A stretch of 64,000 nucleotides of DNA from Corallococcus sp. NCRR. Lineage in GTDB: Bacteria; Myxococcota; Myxococcia; Myxococcales; Myxococcaceae. Shown piece after piece: positions 1-9,256 of the stretch (position 1 is the first letter of the stretch; the number at the start of each line of letters is the position of its first letter). Location: positions 7,130,001 through 7,194,000 of the forward strand of contig NZ_CP114039.1 of the NCBI RefSeq assembly GCF_026965535.1. Reading direction: 5' to 3'. Below the pieces are notes generated by a model, which did not search any database, was not told where the DNA came from, and was given only the letters and a program-made list of their open reading frames with translations. Made by a program: the position numbers and the translations under genes.

Positions 1-582
1 AACCTGGCCCTGACCGTGGTGGGCCCCACGCAGGCCAACCTCGTCGCGCTGCGGGAGATGTGGCAGCAGTGGCTCGACAAGAACGAGAGGAGGATCGCCA
101 AGGGGGAAGTCGAGCCGACGGCGATGTCCGACCGGAGCGTCCCCAACCTCAGCAGCCTCATCCTGGTAGCGCAGGCAGACAACCGCACGCTCCTGCTCAC
201 CGGCGATGGACGGGGCGACTTCATCCTGGAGGGCCTGGTGGCCGCTGGGTACCTTCCGGACAAGAAGAGCCGGATCCACTTCGACTGCATCAAGGTGCCG
301 CACCACGGCAGCGACCGGAACGTCACGGCGGAGTTCTTCCAGCAGGTGACGGCGGACCACTACGTCATCTCCGCCAATGGCAAGCACGACAACCCGGACC
401 TGAGCACGTTGGAGTGGATCCTGGATGCCGCGCGGCAGCAGCAAAGGCGCTTCACGCTGCATGTCACCAACAACGCGCCTGGGGTGCAGGAGTTCGTCAA
501 GCGCTACCCGCCCGCGAAGAGCGGCTACACGCTGAACCTGCTGGCCCCCGGCAAGCACATCCTCACCCTCGCACTGGCGTGA
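1..582 (+). CDS. ComEC-like metallo-beta-lactamase fold hydrolase, 3' part only
   Basis: The reading frame is open at the left window edge, so the N-terminus and the first metal-binding motif are missing. The visible ~193 residues match the second half of the MBL domain of ComEC/Rec2-type hydrolases: an LTVVGPT strand, a central LLLTGDGRGDFI segment (metal Asp in the TGD motif), then KVPHHGS with the paired His, and a later GKHDNP loop. The family hydrolyses phosphoesters or acts as a protease-like effector in bacterial conflict systems; which applies cannot be decided from this part. It ends 15 bp before the convergent CHAT-NTPase gene, so they are neighbours but not an operon. No membrane segment is seen in this part. 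Confidence 0.8.
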   Translation, partial: NLALTVVGPTQANLVALREMWQQWLDKNERRIAKGEVEPTAMSDRSVPNLSSLILVAQADNRTLLLTGDGRGDFILEGLVAAGYLPDKKSRIHFDCIKVPHHGSDRNVTAEFFQQVTADHYVISANGKHDNPDLSTLEWILDAARQQQRRFTLHVTNNAPGVQEFVKRYPPAKSGYTLNLLAPGKHILTLALA

Positions 583-597
583 GGAGGTCTCGCGGAA

Positions 598-3500
598 CTA
601 TCGCGCGTCCGATCTTGAGCTGAGCGTCTGGCTCATGATCGGCAGCCGCGCCGCAGGATCCCCCAGGAGGATGATGTCCCGCAGGGAATGGCGCTCCACT
701 TGGATGAGGGCGCGGTGTTGTCCATCCAACTGGTCCCAATTCAACGAACTCATCGCCTGCTCCTGCTCGAACAGGGTGAACGCTTCGGTCGTTAGCGCGG
801 GAATGTCTCGATAGAAGCGAGCCATGGCTGTCCCCACCCTGCTCCCTCGGCAAACAACCCGGAGAAGTTCCAGGAAGCGGGAGAGCTTGCGCTTCTCCTT
901 CGTGAGATCGAAGAAGACGCTGGTCATTCCCATACTCACCCACCCGATCACGGCGAGGGGTCCGTCAGGATTGGAGAGCAGCGCTTGTGGAAGCGCGGCG
1001 ACAAAGGGCACCTCTGCGTGAGTGGAAAACTGCCTCCTGTTGAGTCGACTTCCTTCAAGGATTGGACCGTAACGATCATTTCCTGGGGTCCCCGCACTAT
1101 GACCCGCCAACATCAACCACACCCCTCCGGGAAGGAACACTTGCCCCGCGACCTCCGCAGCCGAGAGCGCGCCCCCAACAGGGCCACCGATGATTAAAGT
1201 TCCTTGGTATTGACGCTGCTCCTCTGGCGAACTCCAACCATGGCTGGGCTCTGTCAAGGAGTAGGTCGTGGAAACCACGACGCTCGGCGTGCGCATGGAT
1301 CCCCAATACAGCAGTTCATCTTTCAGCTCCGGTCCAGCCATCGTCTCAAGATGGACCTCAGGGAAGAGCCCTTTCACCATCTCCTTGCGCACTTCCTCCT
1401 GACAGGGATCCGCCAGTGCGGAGAACGTGATCTCCATTGAGGGCGTGCCATCCCTGACCGACAAAAAGAGAAGCCTTGAGCTAGGCGTTGCAGGCAAATC
1501 CTTCTCCCACCGAACCACCTTCGCGGCATAGGCCGAGTAGTGCTCGTCCTTGCGGAACGCGAGGCGCCCAATCATCAATTCGCCAGCCAGTTCTTGCTGC
1601 ACGTCCAGCGAGACCTCGTTCAGATCTCCCAGGATCAACAGGTAGTTGGGCCTGTCGCGAGGTGAGATGCCGGGGCTCTGATAGACACCTTGCTTCCACC
1701 GGATGGCTTCCGTGGCATCAAGCCCCGGCGGAGCACGAAACACCTGCACGGGCCGGCGCTGGATCCGCTCCCGGTGGTCCACCAGCTCTCGAATGAGCTC
1801 CAGCAGTCGATCTCCGCGTGCCCCTTCTGGGACGACAATGCCCCAGCCTTGCTCCTCCAGGTCATCGAGCGGTGACAGGCGGTTCCTTGCGAACTCCTCA
1901 CTCGCCTCAATGAAGCGAAGCATCCGGTCGCCCAGCCCCACCTGCTTCCGAAGCTCCGCCGCCTGGCGGAGCCGGTTGCCCCTGAGCAGGTACGACGCTC
2001 CGCCATCCGCGTCGCCCCGGCTTCGCTCCCAGCCCTCGGTCATGACCTCCAGCTCATGCCGCTGCTCGATGAGCTTCTCGTCCTGGGCCACCCACTCGCG
2101 CAGCAAGGGCCACTTCCGGAGGAGTGCCTCGTGCGCCACCTCCAGCCATGCGCCTTGCTGGGAGGCCGTGTCCATCCCCTTGACCACCAGGCGGCTCGCC
2201 ACGAGCGCCTCCACCACCCGCTCGAATGCCGCCCGCGCTTCGGGTTCCGCGGGACGCGCATCGTCCATCCACACCCGCCTGCGCGTATCGAGCGCCCCCT
2301 GCTGCCGGATGCCCACCATCGCGACGAAGAGCCTTCGGACCTGCGCCCTCTCCTCCTCCGAGAAGCCAGCCATCAGGCGATCCGCCGTCCCCGAGACCGC
2401 GCCCTCGACCCCGCCAATGGATTGGTATGCCTCGTGTGTCAGCAGCCGGCCCTTCCGCTGCTCCCACAGCCGATCCAGCGCGTACTCGAGCAGCGGCAGC
2501 GCCCCGGACTCCCCCGCGATGTCCCTGCGCAGGACCTCGACGAGTCCCTCCTCGAATTCGAGCCCAACCAGCCACGCCGGCCCCGTGATCACCTCGGCCA
2601 TCCGAGCATCGTCCAAGGTGGATAGGAACATCCGGTGCGCTTCGTCATAGACCACGTGATCGAGGCGCCGTCCTCCGTCCTCCACGGTCACCTCCCCGCA
2701 GCGCCCCAGGAAGTCGACCCGGAGCGTGCAGAGCACGACGACCTCGGGAAGCTGCGCGAGTGTCCCGATCTTCTGGACGATCGCGTCCCGCTCCGAGGGA
2801 GACGATGTCCGCGTGAAGATCTCCTCGAACTGATCCACGACAACGAGCAGAGGCCCTTCCCCCGGGGTTGCCTCGAACGATGCGGCCTCCTGAGACAGCT
2901 CTGAGGGCCGGAGCACCTTCCATCGCCAGCCCATACGGACGAGCTCCGGCACGACGCCCGCGAGCACCAGCGAGGACTTGCCCGTGCCGGAGGCCGCGGC
3001 CAGCACCTGAAGCCGCGGAAGCTGCCCCGCTCGGGCCTCCAGCACCCTCTTCAGGAGTGCGTCACGCTCCGTCGCGCGCCCGAAGAAGAAGCGCGCATGC
3101 TCTGGCTGAAACGCCCGCAGCCCCTGGTAGGGCCGGACGATGAAGGGACGCGTATTCCAGCCATCCTCGGGGCGGCCGTAGAGCTGGATCGCGACGTGGT
3201 CGAGCGTGGGCAGAGCGGCGTCGTTCAACGCCTCCCGAGCGGCCACGAATCCATCCTCAAGCGACGTGAGCCCCTCCAGCATCCGGCCATAAAGCGTCCG
3301 CGTCAGGGTGACGGATCCCGGAACCGAGAGCGGAAAGCGGGAGGCCACCACCGCCTCGAACGAGGCCCGGTGCAGCTCATGCGCCACGCTGCCAAGGTGG
3401 CTCCCAGGCTCCCCCATATTGCCGCTCTGACACACGCACAGCACGACGAGCCGGAGTTCGGCGGCATACTTGTACAAGCGGTCCCTCAGCCGATTGGCGG

Positions 3501-4263
3501 AGACGATGTCCTCGAGAACCAGGAGAGAGCTGCCGTCCCAGCGGAGACCAAACGCCTTGGACTCGCCCGGAATCTCCTTCCCATGACAGAGGACATGAAG
3601 GACCGCATAGGGCCGGCTTTCTGCTCTCGCCTGCTCCAGCTTGTCGGCAAGCCTTTTAAGGGAGACAGCAGGCAGCACGTCCTTGACGGGGTCGAAAGGC
3701 AGGTGTCCTGCCCTAGCGGCACCCTGGAGCGCGTCCAGATGCAGTTCCCAGGCAACGTCACCCCCCGCCTCGGACCAGGCGAAGAGGATCCGGCCGCCCT
3801 CAAGCCGCGAAGCCGGAACCGGCGCGGCGGTCGAAGTCCCCGGCCACGTGTAGCGGAGGGTGATCTCCGGGTAGGCATACAGCGGGATCCCCTGCCCTGA
3901 CAGCCTCAAGAGTTCCCAGGGGAGCGCATAGAGCTCCGCGGCATTGGACCGGATGGTGAGCCGCACCGACCGTCGTTCCGTGAGGGCTGCCTCGATCCGC
4001 GCCTCTTCCCCGCCCAGCAGCGAGCGCAGCTTGTTGCCCAGGCGGCTCTCCGCGTTGGGAGCGGGCACCTGGCCCTGGAGGCTCTCGAGGTCCTTCATCG
4101 TCTCCGAGTCCCACGAGAAGCTCACGCGGCTCACGGCTCCCTTGTCCTTGCGGAGCAGGTAGTCCTGCGGCTCGAAACGGAACGCGTGTGCGTCGTCGCC
4201 CTTCTCGGTCCGGACGAAGTCCAGGAGCAGTTCGACCGGCTCTTGGGTGGTGAATCCCTTCAT
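598..4263 (-). CDS. CHAT protease - nSTAND NTPase with degenerate C-terminal protease-like domain
   Basis: A 1221-residue multidomain protein. Residues ~150-360 form a CHAT (caspase-like) domain with its dyad visible: H227 in VLCHGKE and C278 in LCVCQSGN. Residues ~375-780 are a novel-STAND (nSTAND1) NTPase: the entry motif PYQGLRAF (379-386) and FFFGR, Walker A SGTGKSS (425-431), Walker B LLVVVDQFEE (472-481), then a helical/winged region. Residues ~800-1215 align co-linearly with the stand-alone protease at 12793-14265 (GWGIVVPEG, NYLLILGD, MIGRLAF, PFVAALP, PLAVIGW, LLGDPA), but the catalytic His position is Tyr1001 and the Cys position is Gly1054. STAND proteins are usually signal-triggered oligomerising switches that activate attached effectors. 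The 600-1700 part looks less GC-rich than the rest. Predicted cytoplasmic; no signal peptide. Confidence 0.85.
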   Translation of the reverse strand: MKGFTTQEPVELLLDFVRTEKGDDAHAFRFEPQDYLLRKDKGAVSRVSFSWDSETMKDLESLQGQVPAPNAESRLGNKLRSLLGGEEARIEAALTERRSVRLTIRSNAAELYALPWELLRLSGQGIPLYAYPEITLRYTWPGTSTAAPVPASRLEGGRILFAWSEAGGDVAWELHLDALQGAARAGHLPFDPVKDVLPAVSLKRLADKLEQARAESRPYAVLHVLCHGKEIPGESKAFGLRWDGSSLLVLEDIVSANRLRDRLYKYAAELRLVVLCVCQSGNMGEPGSHLGSVAHELHRASFEAVVASRFPLSVPGSVTLTRTLYGRMLEGLTSLEDGFVAAREALNDAALPTLDHVAIQLYGRPEDGWNTRPFIVRPYQGLRAFQPEHARFFFGRATERDALLKRVLEARAGQLPRLQVLAAASGTGKSSLVLAGVVPELVRMGWRWKVLRPSELSQEAASFEATPGEGPLLVVVDQFEEIFTRTSSPSERDAIVQKIGTLAQLPEVVVLCTLRVDFLGRCGEVTVEDGGRRLDHVVYDEAHRMFLSTLDDARMAEVITGPAWLVGLEFEEGLVEVLRRDIAGESGALPLLEYALDRLWEQRKGRLLTHEAYQSIGGVEGAVSGTADRLMAGFSEEERAQVRRLFVAMVGIRQQGALDTRRRVWMDDARPAEPEARAAFERVVEALVASRLVVKGMDTASQQGAWLEVAHEALLRKWPLLREWVAQDEKLIEQRHELEVMTEGWERSRGDADGGASYLLRGNRLRQAAELRKQVGLGDRMLRFIEASEEFARNRLSPLDDLEEQGWGIVVPEGARGDRLLELIRELVDHRERIQRRPVQVFRAPPGLDATEAIRWKQGVYQSPGISPRDRPNYLLILGDLNEVSLDVQQELAGELMIGRLAFRKDEHYSAYAAKVVRWEKDLPATPSSRLLFLSVRDGTPSMEITFSALADPCQEEVRKEMVKGLFPEVHLETMAGPELKDELLYWGSMRTPSVVVSTTYSLTEPSHGWSSPEEQRQYQGTLIIGGPVGGALSAAEVAGQVFLPGGVWLMLAGHSAGTPGNDRYGPILEGSRLNRRQFSTHAEVPFVAALPQALLSNPDGPLAVIGWVSMGMTSVFFDLTKEKRKLSRFLELLRVVCRGSRVGTAMARFYRDIPALTTEAFTLFEQEQAMSSLNWDQLDGQHRALIQVERHSLRDIILLGDPAARLPIMSQTLSSRSDAR

Positions 4264-4439
4264 CTGGCATTCCTCGCGATCATCCCTGGAGTATAGGGAC
4301 CCCGAGCGCGGGACGGCCGCCTAGTGACACCAGTCACCATCGCTGATGTTCCAGCTCACCAGTTTCGAGCCTCCCAGGCACCTCCAGAAACACGCGCTCA
4401 GAGGGAGGACGGCCTCGCCGGAGGCATGGCACGCGCCGT

Positions 4440-4811
4440 GTGCAAGGGATTCAGCACACGGACCGGACGCACTCCGGCCCTTCCTCCAAATCCTTTGCCT
4501 TCCCCGAGGTCTCCCATGCGTCGCCAACCGCCCCACGCTCCGTGACGGGCAGCGCCATCGCTGACGTGGGCGCCGCGGGGGACGCGAAGGTGGCCTTCGA
4601 GGACGGCAAGCTCACCATCGGCGGCAAGGCCAAGGCGGCGCGCGGCGTGGGTGTCGGCACCTCGTACACCATCGACTTCAACAAGCTGAAAGGCACGGTC
4701 GACAACTTTACCAATGGTAAGGTCAGCGAGGCCGTGAAGAACGTCACCGACAAGGTCGGCGACACGGCCAAGGACCTCGGCAAGGGCATCAAGGACCTGT
4801 TCAAGTTCTGA
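4440..4811 (+). pseudogene. C-terminal remnant of a hypothetical protein
   Basis: The frame opens with a GTG and no convincing ribosome-binding site. The first ~35 residues look like translated non-coding DNA. From about residue 37 the sequence becomes protein-like: Gly/Ala/Lys-rich beta-prone repeats (ADVGAAGDAKVAFEDGKLTI) followed by an amphipathic Lys-rich helix ending in KGIKDLFKF. I read this as the 3' end of a larger gene whose 5' part is lost, although a short genuine gene is possible. No family recognised. It lies between the CHAT-NTPase (divergent) and the thioesterase (convergent, 7 bp gap). Confidence 0.45.
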
Positions 4812-4818
4812 TGAGCCT

Positions 4819-5226
4819 TCAGGCCGCGGAGACGACGGTCCCCTGCGCCAGGGCGCACAGCGTCTCCGCGCCATCCTTCACGGCGAAGACTTCGCACTGA
4901 CACACGGCCTGCCGCTTGCCGGCGGCCTTCGCCTGGGCCCGCGCGATGAGCAGCGAGCCCACGGCGGGCTTCAGGTAGTTGATCTTGTACTCGGAGGTCA
5001 GCGCGTTGCCGCCCAGCGCCAAGCCTCCGGCGAACGTGATGGCGTTGTCGGCCAGGTAGCTGAGCACGCCCCCATGGACGAAGCCGTGCTGCTGCTTCAG
5101 GTGGTCCACGATGGGCAGCCGTAACTCCGCGGTCCCAGGCCCGGCGCTGGCCAGCTGCGCGCCGATGAACTGGCTGAAGGGCTGCGACGCGAACACCTGA
5201 CGCGCGAACTCCTGAGGGTCGTCCAT
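4819..5226 (-). CDS. PaaI-family hotdog-fold thioesterase
   Basis: A 135-residue single hotdog domain. PaaI-type thioesterases hydrolyse acyl- or aryl-CoA thioesters in the cytoplasm. The diagnostic central motif is present: HGFVHGGVLSYLADNAITFA, with the HGG turn and the acidic residue (D in LAD) used in catalysis. It continues with EYKINYLKPAVG, the long beta-strand of the fold. I prefer the ATG at 5226 (MDDPQEFA) over the upstream start at 5268 because the extension is Cys/Gly-rich and not family-like. The gene is followed on the same strand, 45 bp upstream, by the end of the oxidoreductase gene, so the two may be co-transcribed. Substrate not inferable. Confidence 0.88.
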   Translation of the reverse strand: MDDPQEFARQVFASQPFSQFIGAQLASAGPGTAELRLPIVDHLKQQHGFVHGGVLSYLADNAITFAGGLALGGNALTSEYKINYLKPAVGSLLIARAQAKAAGKRQAVCQCEVFAVKDGAETLCALAQGTVVSAA

Positions 5227-5271
5227 GCGTCCACCAGAACACCGATGAACACAGCCCTCAACCCCCACGCC

Positions 5272-6387
5272 CTACCCCTCCGCCGGAGCCGGTGCGTTCA
5301 CCGGTTCGGGCGGCTCCACGGGGGGCCTCACGATGAGCTGGTCCAACGTCGGCCGCTTCGGCTTTTCGAACGGGGCCAGCTTCACCGGCTTCGCCGTGCG
5401 CGCGGACTCCTGCAACGCGACGATGATGCGCACGTCCGCCAGACCTTCGATGCCGTTGGGCTCCGGATCCCGGTCCTCCAGGATGCAGTTCGAGAAGTAG
5501 ACGAGCTCCGGCGCGAACTGGTCGCTGTTCTTGAACGTCCGCGTCTCCGTCTCCCCTCCCACCGTGAGCTCGTGCTGGATGTCCGTGCCGTAGCCAAAGC
5601 CGTGCTTCACCAGCAGGTCCCCTTCCGTCCCCACCAAGCGGTAGCTCGACACCGCGGAGGCCTCGTGGCTGATGGCAAACTGCGCCACCCTCCCGTTCGG
5701 GAACCTCATCAGCGCGAACGCGGACGCGTCCACGCCGTGGAAGCGCCCGTCCCTGCCGCCTCCCGTGAAGGCGAACACCTCGCGCGGCTCGTCGCGGAAC
5801 AGGTAGCGCGCGGCGTTGATGGGGTAAGGCCCCTCGTCCAGCAGCGCCCCGCCTCCCACGTCCACTCGCGTGCGGATGTCCCCTTCTCGCACCTGCTGCG
5901 TCAGCGTCCCCGTGAACACCAGCGGGTCTCCCAACCGCCCTGAACGCACCAGCTCGATGGCGCGGAGGTTCGCCTCCTCGAAGTGCAGGCGGTACGCGAC
6001 CATCAGCTTCACGTCGTTCTCGTTCGTGGCGCGGATCATCGCCTCGCAGTCCTCCACCGACGTCGCCATCGGCTTCTCGCAGAGGACGTGCACTCCGACG
6101 CGGGCCGCTCGCTCCGTGAAGGCCCGGTGCATCGTGTTGGGCAGCACGATGTAGACCGCGTCCGCCTTCGAGTCGCGCAACACCTGTTCGAAGTTCTCGT
6201 AGCCCCCCACGTGCTCCACGCCGTACTTCTCCTGGAGCGCGACCCGCTTCGTCTTGTCGGAGGAGATGATGGCCACCAGCTCGGAGTTCTCCTCCGCGTG
6301 CGGGAACGCCGGCAGGATGGCCACCTGCGCGAGGTTGCCCGCCCCCACCACCGCGTACCGCACCCGCCTGGATGTCCCCTGCGCCAT
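5272..6387 (-). CDS. Gfo/Idh/MocA family NAD(P)-dependent oxidoreductase
   Basis: A 371-residue dehydrogenase with an N-terminal Rossmann fold (YAVVGAGNLAQ, residues ~10-20) and the family signature CEKPMA, whose Lys is the general catalytic residue, followed by the alpha/beta substrate domain beginning near VAYRLHFEEAN. Members oxidise or reduce sugars, inositols or related polyols with NAD(P). The ATG at 6387 is preceded by GGAGAGG at a suitable distance. The C-terminal ~35 residues are Pro-rich (PPVEPPEPVNAPAPAEG) and probably disordered. It lies divergently from the Spo0M-like gene, with ~150 bp for two promoters. The substrate is not readable from the sequence. Confidence 0.9.
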   Translation of the reverse strand: MAQGTSRRVRYAVVGAGNLAQVAILPAFPHAEENSELVAIISSDKTKRVALQEKYGVEHVGGYENFEQVLRDSKADAVYIVLPNTMHRAFTERAARVGVHVLCEKPMATSVEDCEAMIRATNENDVKLMVAYRLHFEEANLRAIELVRSGRLGDPLVFTGTLTQQVREGDIRTRVDVGGGALLDEGPYPINAARYLFRDEPREVFAFTGGGRDGRFHGVDASAFALMRFPNGRVAQFAISHEASAVSSYRLVGTEGDLLVKHGFGYGTDIQHELTVGGETETRTFKNSDQFAPELVYFSNCILEDRDPEPNGIEGLADVRIIVALQESARTAKPVKLAPFEKPKRPTLDQLIVRPPVEPPEPVNAPAPAEG

Positions 6388-6540
6388 GACGCACCTCTCC
6401 CGTGGTGAGGCTTTACGCTGGTGACGCGCTGGGCCAGCCCGCAAGCCGCGCCCGTCCCTCCGGCACAGGGGCCGCATGATGGGCAGGCGGCCAGCCACAC
6501 AGGCTTTCGCGCGGCGTCCATCCAGCCTATGCCGTCCCCC

Positions 6541-7311
6541 ATGCCCTTCATGAAGATGCTCGCCCGCCTTGGCATTGGCAGCGCGCGGGTGGACACCCGC
6601 CTGGAACACGACACCGTGCGCGCGGGCGGCGACCTGCGCGGACTCGTCCATGTCCAGGGCGGCCACACGCCCCAGCGCATCGACCGCATCGACCTGCACC
6701 TGATGGCGCAGTACCTCCAGCGCGACAACGACCGCCGCAGCGCGCTCAACGCCGTCGTGCGCACCTGGCGCGTCTCCAACCCCTTCACCCTCCAGCCCCG
6801 CGAGGAGCGCGAGATTCCCTTCTCCCTGCGCATCCCCGCCCACACGCCCATCACCGAGCGCGGCACGCCCGTGTGGATCAAGACGGCGCTCGACATTGAC
6901 AACGCCCTCAACCCCGAGGACAGCGACCGCATCCACGTCCTGCCCCACCCGTCCCTCCAGACCGTCATCGAAGCCGTGCGGAAGCTGGGCTTCCAGTGGC
7001 GCAACTCCTACTGCGAGGCCGGCTCGCCCCTCGGCCGCGACGAGCCCTTCGTGCAGGAGCTGGAGTTCCACGCCGGCCCGGAGTGGGACGGCCCGCCGCG
7101 CTCGCTCGCCCTCCTGACGTTCCCCCAGGAGGACGCGCTGGAGCTGGTGCTCGACCTGGACCGCGGCCCCCGGGGCCTCACCTCCCTCCTGGAGGGCACG
7201 GCGCTGGAGGGTGGCCAGAGGCGGCGGCTGGTGCTGTCGTCCTCGGACCTGTCCTCGGGGGCGGAGGCCGTCGCCGGGCTGCTGACACCGCACCTTCGCG
7301 GCGGGACGTAA
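6541..7311 (+). CDS. Spo0M-like sporulation-control protein
   Basis: 256 residues resembling the Spo0M family, arrestin-fold proteins first known from Bacillus sporulation control. The N-terminus MPFMKMLARLGIGSARVDT matches the typical family start, which is why I chose this ATG over the one 12 bp upstream and the much longer frame. Beta-rich segments follow (DLRGLVHVQGG, ERGTPVWIKTALDIDNALNP), the latter with the conserved family motif, and a C-terminal domain with an acidic turn (EDALELVLDLDRG). No signal peptide or membrane helix. Its role in myxobacterial development is an inference from the family name only. Confidence 0.85.
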   Translation: MPFMKMLARLGIGSARVDTRLEHDTVRAGGDLRGLVHVQGGHTPQRIDRIDLHLMAQYLQRDNDRRSALNAVVRTWRVSNPFTLQPREEREIPFSLRIPAHTPITERGTPVWIKTALDIDNALNPEDSDRIHVLPHPSLQTVIEAVRKLGFQWRNSYCEAGSPLGRDEPFVQELEFHAGPEWDGPPRSLALLTFPQEDALELVLDLDRGPRGLTSLLEGTALEGGQRRRLVLSSSDLSSGAEAVAGLLTPHLRGGT

Positions 7312-7402
7312 AAGCCCGGAAGGCCCGGTCCTTCGTACAGCCCTGGACGCACCCGACGTCCCAAGTCCTCCGTCCGGGCTCGGAAGTGGTACAAGCCGCC
7401 GT

Positions 7403-9199
7403 GTGAAAGCTCCCCCGCCTCCCGCTGCCCCCGAAACCCCGTCCTTCGAAGCCCTCGGCCTCAAGCCCGACCTCGTCGAGGCGCTGACGTCGCTCGGCTA
7501 CGAAGAGCCCACCCCCATCCAGGCCGCCGCGCTCCCGCCGCTGCTGGCCCAGAAGGACCTTCTGGGCATCGCCGCCACGGGCACGGGCAAGACGGCCGCG
7601 TTCTCGCTTCCGCTCCTCCAGCACCTGAAGCCCGGCGCCGCCGGACCGCACAGCACCTCCGCGCTAGTGCTCGTGCCCACGCGCGAACTGGCCATGCAGG
7701 TGTCCGAGGCCATCCACCGCTACGGCCAGAAGCTGGGCGTCAGCGTGCTCCCGCTCTACGGCGGCCAGGAGATCGGCCGGCAGCTGCGCGTGCTCAAGCG
7801 CGGCGTGGACGTCATCGTCGCCACGCCGGGCCGCGCGCTGGATCACCTGCGCCGCAAGACGCTGAAGCTGGACCAGGTGCAGACCGTGGTCCTGGACGAA
7901 GCGGACGAGATGCTCGACATGGGCTTCGCGGACGACCTGGAGGCCATCCTCTCCGAGACGCCCGAGCAGCGGCAGACGGCGCTGTTCTCCGCGACCCTGC
8001 CCCCGCGCATCGCCAGCATCGCGGAGCGCCACCTGCACGAGCCGGTGCGCGTGCGCATCGCGAAGGAGAAGCTGGAGGCGGGCGAGATGCCGCGCGTCCG
8101 GCAGACGGCCTACATCGTCCCGCGCGCGTTCAAGATCGCCACGCTGGGGCGCGTGTTGGACCTGGAGTCCCCCACGGCCGCCATCGTGTTCTGCCGCACG
8201 CGCACGGAGGTGGATGAGCTCACCACGTCGCTCAACGGCCGGGGCTGGCGCGCGCACGCGCTGCACGGCGGCATGAGCCAGGAGCAGCGCGACCGCGTCA
8301 TCAAGCAGTTCAAGTCGCAGGCGGCGGACCTGCTCATCGCCACGGACGTCGCGGCGCGCGGCCTGGACATCCCCCGGCTGACGCACGTGGTGAACTTCGA
8401 CGTGCCCAACGCGCCGGAGGCCTACGTGCACCGCATCGGCCGCACGGGCCGCGCGGGCCGCGAGGGCGTGGCCATCACCCTGCTGGAGCCCCGCGAGCAC
8501 CGGCTCCTGCGCAACATCGAGCGGCTCACCGGCCAGCGCATCGAGGTCACCGCGGTCCCCACCGTGTCGGACCTGCGCGCGCGCCGCCTGGAGATGATCC
8601 GCTCGTCGCTGCGCGAGACGCTGGTGGCCGGGGAGCTGGATGGGTTCCGCGGCATCGCGGAGGACCTGTCCGGTGAGTTCAGCGTCATGGACGTGGCCGC
8701 CGCCGCCATCAAGCTCCTCCAGGAGAAGGAGGACGAGGGCAAGGAATCCAACGAGCAGGAGATTCCCCAGGTGTCGGCGCCCGCGGAGCGCAAGTTCGAG
8801 CGCTCCGGGCCTCCGGGCCGGTTCGGCGACCGCTCCGAGCGCCCGGCGCGAGGCCCCCGCACCACCGACCGGGGCGAGCGCCAGGAGCGAGGAGAGAGGC
8901 CCGAGCGCGGCGAGCGGTCCGAGCGCGCCCCCGCGCGGCCCCAGCGCGCGCCGGAGTGGAACGTCACGCGCCTGTTCATCGGCGCGGGCCGCACCGCGGG
9001 CATGCGGCCGGCGGACCTCGTGGGCGCCATCGCGGGCGAGGCGGGGCTCGACTCCTCGCGCATCGGCGCGATCCACATCGCGGACATGTACTCCATCGTG
9101 GAGGTGCCGGAGCCGGATGCCGCGCGCATCATCTCCGCGCTGAAGGGCTCCACGCTGCGCGGCCGCAAGGTCACCGTGCGCCGCGACACCCGCGACTGA
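7403..9199 (+). CDS. DEAD-box RNA helicase with C-terminal DbpA-type RNA-binding domain
   Basis: 598 residues, GTG start. Helicase domain 1 has the Q motif (YEEPTPIQ), motif I ATGTGKT (58-64), PTREL, TPGR, motif II DEAD (165-168) and SAT. Domain 2 has IVFCRTR, ATDVAARGLDIP and HRIGRTGRAG. A ~100-residue charged linker follows, containing an Arg/Glu/Gly-rich tract (GERPERGERSER, protein ~490-510). The last ~80 residues (VTRLFIGAGRTAGMRPADLV ... LRGRKVTVRRD) are a DbpA-type RRM that contacts structured RNA, as in helicases that assist ribosome assembly. It acts in the cytoplasm. The gene ends convergently with lanM, separated by an inverted repeat. Confidence 0.95.
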   Translation: MKAPPPPAAPETPSFEALGLKPDLVEALTSLGYEEPTPIQAAALPPLLAQKDLLGIAATGTGKTAAFSLPLLQHLKPGAAGPHSTSALVLVPTRELAMQVSEAIHRYGQKLGVSVLPLYGGQEIGRQLRVLKRGVDVIVATPGRALDHLRRKTLKLDQVQTVVLDEADEMLDMGFADDLEAILSETPEQRQTALFSATLPPRIASIAERHLHEPVRVRIAKEKLEAGEMPRVRQTAYIVPRAFKIATLGRVLDLESPTAAIVFCRTRTEVDELTTSLNGRGWRAHALHGGMSQEQRDRVIKQFKSQAADLLIATDVAARGLDIPRLTHVVNFDVPNAPEAYVHRIGRTGRAGREGVAITLLEPREHRLLRNIERLTGQRIEVTAVPTVSDLRARRLEMIRSSLRETLVAGELDGFRGIAEDLSGEFSVMDVAAAAIKLLQEKEDEGKESNEQEIPQVSAPAERKFERSGPPGRFGDRSERPARGPRTTDRGERQERGERPERGERSERAPARPQRAPEWNVTRLFIGAGRTAGMRPADLVGAIAGEAGLDSSRIGAIHIADMYSIVEVPEPDAARIISALKGSTLRGRKVTVRRDTRD

Positions 9200-9210
9200 T
9201 GTCGCGCCAA

Positions 9211-9248
9211 CGTCACCGGCCTTTTCCGTCACGGACGGGCCGGTGACG
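9211..9248. terminator. Inverted repeat between convergent genes, probable bidirectional terminator
   Basis: Arms CGTCACCGGCC (9211-9221) and GGCCGGTGACG (9238-9248) are perfect 11-bp complements around a 16-base loop containing TTTTCC. It lies between the helicase stop and the lanM stop, where a shared terminator is expected. No long U tract follows, so it may work as a stable stem or be Rho-assisted. Confidence 0.6.
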
Positions 9249-9256
9249 CACGCTTG

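Noticed and set aside
6388..7464. N-terminal extension of the Gfo/Idh/MocA frame upstream to 7464
   Set aside because: The extension overlaps the Spo0M-like gene on the other strand and is not protein-like. A good ribosome-binding site precedes the ATG at 6387.
8860..8950. Arg/Glu/Gly repeat in the helicase linker as a mobile or repeat element
   Set aside because: Such charged linkers are common in DEAD-box helicases of GC-rich bacteria; it is in frame and unremarkable.
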